Below, piece after piece: positions 1-5,895 of a stretch of 12,463 bases of DNA. Position 1 is the first letter of the stretch, and every line of letters starts with the position of its first letter. This DNA comes from Acidobacteriota bacterium (lineage in GTDB: Bacteria; Acidobacteriota; UBA6911; RPQK01; JADFOI01), in contig JAPUKI010000092.1 of the NCBI GenBank assembly GCA_027295745.1, positions 1 to 12,463 on the forward strand. The letters are read 5' to 3'. The translations under genes and the position numbers were made by a program. Below the pieces are notes generated by a model that had not been told where the DNA came from, made no database searches, and saw nothing but the letters and a program-made list of their open reading frames with translations.

Positions 1-10
1 TCAGGGAGAT

Positions 11-1618
11 ATGAACGGAGTTTCTCCCAACCCTGAATCCTCAGAGGATCGGGATACCGTCCTTTGTATTGTCGGTGATGCTGAAGTTCGAGTGGTTGAT
101 TCCACCCAGACCTCCAGAGGGGATCAGCAGGAACTCCATTCCAAGGTGGAAGCAGAAGGACAGGATCCTGAGGAGAATGGGTCTTCTGAAGGCCTTTACA
201 GAAGCAAGGACCCTATTCGAGTGTATCTGAGGGAGATGGGCATGGTATCCCTCTTGAGTCGAAAGGGCGAGGTGAAGATTGCCAAGCGGATTGAAAAAGG
301 CCGAATAGCCGTACGCAAAGCTCTTTCTCGATCGCCAGTCGTCGTGGTTGCCCTTCTTTCCTTCGGTGAACAGCTGAGAAGGGGTGAGCTGGCGGTCAGA
401 AAGCTGGTCCGTTTGACCAACAAAGAGCTCACGGAAGAGAGTCTCGAAGCTCGTCGCCTGGAGGTTTTGAGAGGTATTGATGAAATCGCAGAACTAGAGG
501 CTAAGGCTTCTAAGATACAAGGAGACCTCCTCAAATTAAAGAAAAACAGCCCGCGGCACAAGAAGTTGTTCTCCCAGCTGGTGCGCTTTCGCCTTTTGGT
601 TGGCCGATGCCTCAGAGACCTCAATCTCAAATCTGAGGCACAAGAGCACCTGATCAGTGCCATTAGGGACGAAGTGAAGCGGATCTGCCAAATGCAGCGG
701 GAAGCCAGAAAATTAAATAAGCTTCAGAAGGCTCCACTGAGGCTGGAAGAGTCCAAGAAGGTGAATCTGAAGCTGAGGAAAATTGACAACGAGCTGGCGA
801 GGCTCGAAGGCAGGGTTCTGGCCTCACCCAGGGAACTGAAACGAACCTTGGCGGAGATCAATAAAGGACAGTTGGAAGCAGAGAAGGGGAAGAAGGAGCT
901 GGTGGAGGCCAACCTCCGATTAGTGGTCTCGATCGCTAAAAGGTACAGCAACCGGGGAATGCCATTACCTGATTTAATCCAGGAGGGCAATATCGGTTTG
1001 ATGAAGGCCGTCGATAGGTTTGAATATCAGAGGGGCTACAAATTTTCCACCTATGCTACTTGGTGGATTCGCCAGGCCATCACTCGGGCCATTGACGATC
1101 AGGCCCGGACCATTCGAATTCCGGTGCACATGATTGAAACCATCAACAAGCTCTTGCGGACCTCGCGTGCTCTGGTTCAGGAGTATGGTCGAGAGCCGAC
1201 CTCCGAAGAGCTCGCTCAGCAGATGGACATACCCGTCACAAAAGTAGGCAAGATTCTCAAGATTGCCCAGGAACCGATCTCTCTGGAGACCTCAATCGGA
1301 GAGGACGATGATCTCCACATCGGAAACTTCATCGAAGACCGCGGCTTAATTTCCCCTGTTGAAGCCGGGATCTACATCAATCAAAAGGATCAGATGCTCA
1401 CGGCCTTACAGGCTTTAACGCCTCGAGAGGAGCAGGTGGTTCGCATGCGATTCGGCATTGAGCTGGAGTGCGAGCACACCCTGGAGGAGATTGGGCAAAG
1501 CTTTGCCGTTACGCGAGAGCGTATTCGACAGATCGAAGTGGAGGCGCTCCGCAAACTTCGTCGTCTTCCAGAGAGCCGGGAAGTTCAAAGCCCTGCTCTT
1601 GAGACAGCTGCAACCTGA
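11..1618 (+). CDS. rpoD: Primary (RpoD/sigma-70 family) RNA polymerase sigma factor, possibly 5'-incomplete
   Basis: This is the housekeeping-type sigma subunit that directs RNA polymerase to -10/-35 promoters. Counting from the ATG at 11 (535 aa), region 1.2 is at about 67-97 (DPIRVYLREMG). A charged, helix-rich non-conserved segment covers about 100-290. Region 2 runs from about 296, with NLRLVVSIAKRY, DLIQEGNIGLMKAVDRF and the 2.3/2.4 block YATWWIRQAITRAI near 348-361. Region 3 follows, and region 4 is at about 468-520, with LTPREEQVVRMRFG and the helix-turn-helix TRERIRQIEVEALRKLR. Intact regions 2-4 with the RpoD-type 2.4 and 4.2 motifs argue for the primary sigma factor rather than an alternative one. 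The start is uncertain: the frame has no stop between the window edge and position 11, and GGGAG lies only 2 nt before the ATG. Residues near 25-31 (EVRVVDS) resemble the end of region 1.1, so the true start may be upstream. The NCR is shorter than in E. coli. Confidence 0.95.
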   Translation: MNGVSPNPESSEDRDTVLCIVGDAEVRVVDSTQTSRGDQQELHSKVEAEGQDPEENGSSEGLYRSKDPIRVYLREMGMVSLLSRKGEVKIAKRIEKGRIAVRKALSRSPVVVVALLSFGEQLRRGELAVRKLVRLTNKELTEESLEARRLEVLRGIDEIAELEAKASKIQGDLLKLKKNSPRHKKLFSQLVRFRLLVGRCLRDLNLKSEAQEHLISAIRDEVKRICQMQREARKLNKLQKAPLRLEESKKVNLKLRKIDNELARLEGRVLASPRELKRTLAEINKGQLEAEKGKKELVEANLRLVVSIAKRYSNRGMPLPDLIQEGNIGLMKAVDRFEYQRGYKFSTYATWWIRQAITRAIDDQARTIRIPVHMIETINKLLRTSRALVQEYGREPTSEELAQQMDIPVTKVGKILKIAQEPISLETSIGEDDDLHIGNFIEDRGLISPVEAGIYINQKDQMLTALQALTPREEQVVRMRFGIELECEHTLEEIGQSFAVTRERIRQIEVEALRKLRRLPESREVQSPALETAAT

Positions 1619-1851
1619 GGAGAATCTCTCTCAGCCGTTCCAGCACGACTCCCCAAAGCAAAAGTAGCAAGGTCCTAGTCCTTAGGGAATCATGGAGATT
1701 TTTGTCTTCATCAGTTTACCGGAAGATGTATAATGCGGCCAAAGAATCGATGAAGACATCCGTCCCTGATAGGCAGGAACCAAAAGAAGCTCCGCCCACA
1801 ATCCTGACCGGTAGCCATTCCGGCCGCAGGTTCTGACCTGAGGCTGGTGAG
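1619..1851 (+). other. Spacer and probable 5' leader between rpoD and the kinase gene
   Basis: No gene is visible in these 233 bases, and I see no rho-independent terminator (hairpin plus T-run) after rpoD. The right half would be a leader of about 110 nt if transcription starts just after the TATAAT box at 1729. It contains a perfect 6-bp inverted repeat, GCGGCC (1735-1740) with GGCCGC (1822-1827), and a small hairpin with arms CAGGT (1827-1831) and ACCTG (1836-1840) around a TCTG loop. GAGG at 1840-1843 lies 8 nt before the GTG start and partly overlaps the right arm of this hairpin, so folding could affect ribosome access. I compared it by eye with c-di-GMP, SAM, glycine, cobalamin and fluoride riboswitch cores and with SRP RNA, and found no match. 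Confidence 0.4.
1729..1734 (+). promoter_or_regulatory. Candidate -10 box for the kinase gene
   Basis: TATAAT is an exact match to the sigma-70 -10 consensus, in an otherwise gene-free stretch 118 nt upstream of the kinase GTG. A good -35 hexamer at 16-18 bp is missing. The nearest TTG-containing hexamer, TTGTCT at 1702-1707, is 21 bp away. The predicted start point is about 1741. The consensus match is seen; promoter activity is inferred. Confidence 0.45.
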
Positions 1852-3405
1852 GTGCCCGGTCCGGGTACTCTGGTGAGCGGTCTGACGGCATCGTTGCTCC
1901 GAAGCCGGTTGGGGGTGGTGGCCCTCGTCCTTTTCGTCACGGAGATCATTTGGCTGACCATCGACCTTCTTAGCCATAGGATATCTTCTCCACTCATTCA
2001 GATCGTTCTGGTGTTAGCACTTGGGTGCATCACTGTCCTGCTCTTCAGTAAGAAGACGATTCCACTGACTCCGCTGAGAGTCCTGGAACTGCTCATTTTT
2101 AGCTCGGCTGCTGTTTTTGTGGCTGTGCAAGACTTCACACTTGTGTCCCAGCGTGCGGCGCTGGGACAAAGCGGCCTGGCTTTGTCGGGTCTGTTCAGGA
2201 GTGTCCTGCATTATGTTCTGCTGGTGGTGGTCTACGGAATGTTCGTCCCCAACACCTGGCAGCGTGCTGCCTTGGTGGTGATCCCACTGGCTAGTACGCC
2301 GGTTCTTGCCGCGATCTGGCTGGGCAGCAGCTACCCGCAGATGGCCCAGTCCATAGCTCGGACCAGCTCTGGAGAGTTTGTTGATGTCGGGCTGATACTG
2401 GGTATCAGCGTTGCAATCGCCGTCTGGGGCACACGAATTGTCGGCCTTTATCGCCGTCAACAGGTAAAAGCCTCGGAGATGGGCTTTTACGAACTGACCA
2501 AACAGATTGGTGCAGGCGGCATGGGAGAGGTTTGGCTGGCAAAGCATCACAAGTTGGTGCGGCCCGCCGTCATCAAATTGATCCGGCCTGAGATAGTGGA
2601 AGAAGGGGATCCCATCGGCGCGCGGCGCACCGTGCGGCGTTTCGAAAGGGAGGCCCAGGCCACCGCCGCCCTCCGCTCTCCCCATACCGTCGAACTCTAT
2701 GATTTCGGTGTCACCAACGATCAGATCTTCTACTACGTCATGGAATATCTCAACGGGCTTGACCTCGCCACCCTGGTCAGGAAGCACGGCCCGGTCCCGC
2801 CGGAGAGAACCGCCCACCTCCTGCAGCAGGCCTGTGAGTCTCTTGCCGAGGCTCACGACAACCACTTTATCCATCGGGACGTTAAACCTGCCAACATCTT
2901 TGTTTGTCATCTGGGTCTCTCCTACGATTTCATCAAGGTCCTGGACTTCGGCCTAGTCAAAACTCAAACCAATGGTGGCTTGAAGACCGATGATGACTTG
3001 AACACCGAGCTCACCATGAAAGGCGTGACAACTGGAACACCGGCCTATATGGCTCCCGAGTTGGCAATGGGTGAGGGCAACGTGGATGCTAGAAGCGACA
3101 TCTATGCACTGGGCTGCGTGGCCTACTGGCTGCTCACTGGACAGTTGGTTTTCCAGCGGGAGAGTCCCCTGGCCATGATTGTTGATCATGTCAAGGAAGT
3201 GCCGGGTCCGCCCTCGGGAAGGACAGAAAACGAGATCCCCGAAGAATTGGATCGTATTGTCCTGAAATGCCTCGAGAAAGATCCCGCCAAACGCTTCCAG
3301 ACCGCCATGGAACTTGCCGATGCTCTCTCTGCCTGTGTCCAGCCACATGATTGGGACCGCGCCCGGGCCGAGAGCTGGTGGAAATTGCATTACCCTGATT
3401 CCTAA
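1852..3405 (+). CDS. Membrane-anchored Hanks-type serine/threonine protein kinase
   Basis: Predicted to phosphorylate Ser/Thr on cytoplasmic target proteins from the inner membrane; the targets are unknown. The first ~195 of 517 residues hold about six hydrophobic helices (near 20-40, 47-65, 76-94, 118-131, 139-157, 177-193). The kinase domain then runs from about 212 to 490: glycine loop GAGGMGEV (220-227), ATP-binding Lys242 (VIK), helix-C Glu267 (FERE), catalytic loop HRDVKPAN (341-348), DFG (365-367) and activation segment GTPAYMAPE (395-403). All catalytic residues are present, so it should be active. It is an RD kinase, and Thr393, Thr394 and Thr396 are plausible activation-loop phosphosites. 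The C-terminal tail is Trp-rich (W501, W509, W510). No PASTA or other external sensor domain is seen, so the membrane helices may be the sensor. The order is the reverse of PknB-type kinases (kinase first, then a membrane helix). The start is GTG, with GAGG 8 nt upstream. The gene ends 312 nt before the cyclase gene. Confidence 0.92.
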   Translation: MPGPGTLVSGLTASLLRSRLGVVALVLFVTEIIWLTIDLLSHRISSPLIQIVLVLALGCITVLLFSKKTIPLTPLRVLELLIFSSAAVFVAVQDFTLVSQRAALGQSGLALSGLFRSVLHYVLLVVVYGMFVPNTWQRAALVVIPLASTPVLAAIWLGSSYPQMAQSIARTSSGEFVDVGLILGISVAIAVWGTRIVGLYRRQQVKASEMGFYELTKQIGAGGMGEVWLAKHHKLVRPAVIKLIRPEIVEEGDPIGARRTVRRFEREAQATAALRSPHTVELYDFGVTNDQIFYYVMEYLNGLDLATLVRKHGPVPPERTAHLLQQACESLAEAHDNHFIHRDVKPANIFVCHLGLSYDFIKVLDFGLVKTQTNGGLKTDDDLNTELTMKGVTTGTPAYMAPELAMGEGNVDARSDIYALGCVAYWLLTGQLVFQRESPLAMIVDHVKEVPGPPSGRTENEIPEELDRIVLKCLEKDPAKRFQTAMELADALSACVQPHDWDRARAESWWKLHYPDS

Positions 3406-3717
3406 GTGAGCACCAAGTTCTACGCTTCAGACAGAGTGGAGCTGAACTGCGGGCTAAGCTCTCACTGATGTCAAGTTCTGTTGACAGGTTCTGATCTCCA
3501 TCTGGAAGGTTAGTTAACTACTTGAGGCGATTGTTCTTATCGCTGAATATCGATGACTGATCTGTAACTTGGTGTTTACATCGAGTGGGAGAATTGGCCC
3601 ACTCTCTACCCAGCCTCGAATCGGTGCTACTCGCGAAGTCCAGAACTGCTGGCCTCTGTACAGATTTCACCTCTTACCCTCACGTGCTGGAACGGAAATT
3701 GCTTGCGGTTGCAGGGA
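3406..3717 (+). other. Intergenic spacer with two adjacent inverted repeats
   Basis: No credible gene is seen; the short frames here lack a ribosome site and a recognisable product. Just after the kinase stop is an imperfect stem with left arm 3435-3443 (AGTG, GAGCT), a 13-nt loop and right arm 3457-3466 with one bulged T. Next is a perfect 6-bp inverted repeat, TGTCAA (3469-3474) and TTGACA (3481-3486), around GTTCTG. Neither is followed by a T-run, so a classical terminator is not supported. TTGACA matches the -35 consensus, but no -10 box lies at a proper spacing. TTGAGG (3522-3527) and GAATAT (3545-3550) are 17 bp apart and form only a weak promoter candidate. The rest, 3551-3717, shows nothing I can name. 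Confidence 0.35.
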
Positions 3718-5700
3718 ATGGATGCCCTCAAGAATTACCTCATCAAAAACTTCGAGCAGCTTTTTGTTCTCCTCATCCTGGTCAGCGTGGCCGGCATCAA
3801 CTATTTGATCCCCTATAAGCTGGCTTTTCTGAACTTCTATTTTATTCCCATCCTGCTTGGAGCCTATTACCTGGGGGTGCGAAGGGCACTTCTAGGCGGT
3901 ATCCTCTGTACTCTGATCGTGGGCCTGTATGCCTATCTGTCTCCCGCCTCCTTCATGCCTGCTTTTAGTCATCTTGACCTGTGGATGAATATCCTGGCCT
4001 GGTCCAGCTTTCTGATTCTGACGGGAGCTGTGGTGGGGCAACTGACCTCCCGTTTAAAGACGGAGGTGGACCAGGTGAGAGAGCTAAATCGGAATCTGGA
4101 GGATAGCCAGGCAAAAATTGTCGCGGCTGACAGGGAGCTTCGAGATCATGCTGAGAACCTGGAACAAAAGGTGCAGGAGAGGACTGAAAGCCTGGAGAAA
4201 TCAAAGTTGGCTGTCGAAGAGCTGAAAAAGAAGGTGGAGGATGCCCTCTACTCGACCATGGATGCTTCGGTCGTTAAGCTGATCATCGAGAAACGGCTTC
4301 GCACCGAGAAAAGAAAAGTCAGCATTCTGTTTTCCGATCTGAAAGATTTCACCAAATTTTCGGAGGAGAGAAGACCCGAACTGGTCATCACCGATCTCAA
4401 CAGGCTGCTTGAGGAAATGGAAGACGTTCTTTTGGACTACCGTGCCCACATCGACAAATATATGGGTGATGGCATCATGGTGGAGTTCGGGGCCCCCATT
4501 GACTATCAAAGACATGCCTTGATGGGAACCATCGCCGGGCTGAAGATGCAGGAGCGGATCACCAATGGAGATTATCCCTGGAAGATGCGTATCGGAATTT
4601 CTACGGGAGAACCGATCATTGGGCTGATTGGCAATAGGCGCCAGACTTACACCGCCATCGGGGACGTGGTCAACCTGGCCTCGAGGATCCAGGAACTGTG
4701 TGATCCTGGGATGGTTACCATCGATTCTGCCACCTACGAGGAAGTCGACCGCTTTGTGGAGGTGCGAAGAAAGACCGTTTTCGCACACAGCGAATCGGAG
4801 GATCCAGAGTTTGTGAAGGAAGTCGCTGAATACTCTAAGCAGCTGGAAGAAAAGCCAGACGATGTGGACTTGATGAAGAAGATCGGGTTTCTCTTTCTCA
4901 AGGGCGATTACCTCGTGCAGGCTCATGAGCATCTGGGCCAAGCGCTGCAAGTGGATCCCAAGGACGATAAGGTCAAGCTGGCCTACGCCGAGACCACTCT
5001 TAAGATGAATCAAATGGATGCGGTCTCGATCCGAGGTAAGAAAGACAGACTGTATCTATACGAGGTCCTGGGGCTAAAGAAGCCTCTGGAGGATAGGGAA
5101 AAGATTCCCCAGAAGCTCCATGATCAGTATCAGGAGGAAGTGGATAAACTACTTGCCTACCCGGAGGACATCCTTCTTCCCGTTGAAGCCCTAGATGGCT
5201 CCATCGGCCATTCGCGTGTGGTCGGCTTCCTGTCCTACGCGGTGGCTGACACGATTGACCTGAGCGATCAGGAGAAATTAGATATTTTACAGGCGGGCTA
5301 CCTGGCTGATCTGGGAAAAGTGATTGTTCCCCACCATCTGCTCAATCGGGCCGGCAGTTTGAGCAAGGAAGAGTTTGAAGAAGTGACCAAACACAGCCGG
5401 GAATCGGTTCGCGTATTGAGACAGATGGGTTATCAGAATAAGGCCCTTTTTGAAATCATCGAGGCCAGCCATGAGAGTCTACACGGATCGGGTTATCCGT
5501 TAGGGTTGGCCGGAGATCAAGTCCCGATGGGTGCTCGTATCCTGGCCGTGGCAGACACTTACGATGCTCTCACCTCCTGGCGGCCTTACCGGGATCGATG
5601 GGACCATCGGGCGGCCTTCGCGGAAATGCAGCGAGATGCCAAGAAGGGGAAGTTTGACCCTCAGGTCATGGAAACCATGGGCAAGCTGCTGGAGATGTGA
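3718..5700 (+). CDS. Membrane class III adenylate cyclase fused to TPR-like and degenerate HD-GYP domains
   Basis: Predicted to make cAMP from ATP at the membrane. Numbering is from the ATG at 3718 (660 aa). Four hydrophobic helices lie near 14-32, 36-53, 56-75 and 88-108, followed by a coiled coil at about 110-180. The cyclase domain (about 195-355) has metal Asp207 (FSDLKDF) and Asp251 (YMGDG), adenine-selecting Lys247 and Thr312 (the Lys/Thr pair of class IIIb), and transition-state Asn319 and Arg323 (VVNLASR). A TPR-like helical linker covers about 370-455. The HD-GYP-like domain (about 485-655) keeps His498, Asp531, Lys534, His559, His585, GYP (592-594) and Asp613. The His of the HD pair is Ala530, and the first His of HHE is Ser584, so phosphodiesterase activity is doubtful and a sensing role is possible. 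Start choice: ATG 3718 has AGGGA directly abutting it; TTG 3703, with GGAA 5 nt upstream, is a real alternative and adds 5 residues. The domain calls are firm; the regulatory link is inference. Confidence 0.9.
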   Translation: MDALKNYLIKNFEQLFVLLILVSVAGINYLIPYKLAFLNFYFIPILLGAYYLGVRRALLGGILCTLIVGLYAYLSPASFMPAFSHLDLWMNILAWSSFLILTGAVVGQLTSRLKTEVDQVRELNRNLEDSQAKIVAADRELRDHAENLEQKVQERTESLEKSKLAVEELKKKVEDALYSTMDASVVKLIIEKRLRTEKRKVSILFSDLKDFTKFSEERRPELVITDLNRLLEEMEDVLLDYRAHIDKYMGDGIMVEFGAPIDYQRHALMGTIAGLKMQERITNGDYPWKMRIGISTGEPIIGLIGNRRQTYTAIGDVVNLASRIQELCDPGMVTIDSATYEEVDRFVEVRRKTVFAHSESEDPEFVKEVAEYSKQLEEKPDDVDLMKKIGFLFLKGDYLVQAHEHLGQALQVDPKDDKVKLAYAETTLKMNQMDAVSIRGKKDRLYLYEVLGLKKPLEDREKIPQKLHDQYQEEVDKLLAYPEDILLPVEALDGSIGHSRVVGFLSYAVADTIDLSDQEKLDILQAGYLADLGKVIVPHHLLNRAGSLSKEEFEEVTKHSRESVRVLRQMGYQNKALFEIIEASHESLHGSGYPLGLAGDQVPMGARILAVADTYDALTSWRPYRDRWDHRAAFAEMQRDAKKGKFDPQVMETMGKLLEM

Positions 5701-5705
5701 GGAAC

Positions 5706-5747
5706 AACTGACAGCTGACAACTGACAACTGACAGCAGACAACAGAC
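5706..5747 (+). repeat. Heptanucleotide tandem array A (AACTGAC type)
   Basis: Six units with an exact 7-nt period: AACTGAC, AGCTGAC, AACTGAC, AACTGAC, AGCAGAC, AACAGAC. The array starts 5 nt after the cyclase stop codon. Related units recur after tig (opposite strand) and after lon. Short tandem heptamer repeats of this kind are known from intergenic regions of cyanobacteria and some other phyla; no function is established. Confidence 0.9.
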
Positions 5748-5749
5748 CG

Positions 5750-5770
5750 CCGCCGGCTTGCGACCGGCGG
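5750..5770 (+). repeat. Perfect G+C-rich hairpin between two heptamer arrays
   Basis: CCGCCGG (5750-5756) and CCGGCGG (5764-5770) form a 7-bp perfect stem with a 7-nt loop. It sits exactly between the AACTGAC-type and AAATTCC-type arrays. No T-run follows on either strand, so a classical terminator is not supported, although a transcription-slowing or RNA-protecting role is possible. Confidence 0.6.
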
Positions 5771-5826
5771 AAATTCCAAATTCCAAATCCCAAAATCCCA
5801 AATTCAAAATCCGGAACTTGGAACTT
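5771..5826 (+). repeat. Heptanucleotide array A2 (AAATTCC / GGAACTT types)
   Basis: Units in order: AAATTCC, AAATTCC, AAATCCC, AAAATCCC (8 nt), AAATTC (6 nt), AAAATCC, GGAACTT, GGAACTT. The period is 7 nt with single-base slips, a different sequence family from array A directly upstream. It lies in the spacer before tig. A fragment of similar composition (ATTTGGAATTCC) occurs at 11897-11908 after lon. Confidence 0.8.
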
Positions 5827-5830
5827 GAAA

Positions 5831-5860
5831 CCCGAGAAGGCGAGCAAAGCTCGCTCTGGG
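5831..5860 (+). repeat. Imperfect hairpin upstream of tig
   Basis: The core is GCGAGC (5840-5845), loop AAA and GCTCGC (5849-5854), a perfect 6-bp stem. It can be extended by AGA (5835-5837) with TCT (5855-5857) and CCC (5831-5833) with GGG (5858-5860), leaving small bulges on the left arm. No T-run follows. It may mark the 3' end of the upstream transcript or be part of the repeat cluster. Confidence 0.5.
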
Positions 5861-5864
5861 CGCG

Positions 5865-5886
5865 CACCCAAGCCGGGTGATACAAT
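5865..5886 (+). promoter_or_regulatory. Candidate tig promoter: -10 box with adjoining inverted repeat
   Basis: TACAAT at 5881-5886 matches the -10 consensus at five of six positions. It lies 9 nt before the tig ATG, which places the predicted transcript start within about 3 nt of the start codon. There is no TTGACA-like -35. Immediately upstream is a perfect inverted repeat, CACCC (5865-5869) and GGGTG (5875-5879), within the -35/-10 spacer, where an operator would sit. Its function is inferred. Confidence 0.4.
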
Positions 5887-5895
5887 AGCATTTCC

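Noticed and set aside
1619..1700. Rho-independent terminator after rpoD (CCTA...TAGG near 1674-1686)
   Set aside because: The stem is only 4 bp, and TTTTT occurs 14 nt later rather than directly after it.
1735..1851. Known riboswitch or SRP/6S RNA in the kinase leader
   Set aside because: No match by eye to the core motifs I know, such as the GGAAGGAAGCAGC region of SRP RNA or the GEMM core.
2014..2910. 298-codon open frame on the - strand inside the kinase gene
   Set aside because: It lies fully antisense to a clear kinase domain, has no ribosome site or recognisable motif, and reads as low-complexity mirror sequence. It is a by-product of codon bias.
3481..3519. Promoter from TTGACA (3481-3486)
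   Set aside because: No -10-like hexamer at 15-19 bp. The nearest T/A-rich boxes are 24 bp or more away, and TTGACA is one arm of an inverted repeat.
3569..3818. Short + strand frames upstream of and into the cyclase gene
   Set aside because: No ribosome site, Ser/Arg/Pro-rich composition typical of non-coding sequence, and they run into the cyclase gene in another frame.
4201..5013. 270-codon - strand frame opposite the cyclase domain
   Set aside because: Antisense to conserved cyclase motifs, with no family features; a shadow frame.
5706..5826. CRISPR array
   Set aside because: The repeat unit is 7 nt with no spacers, and no cas gene is near.
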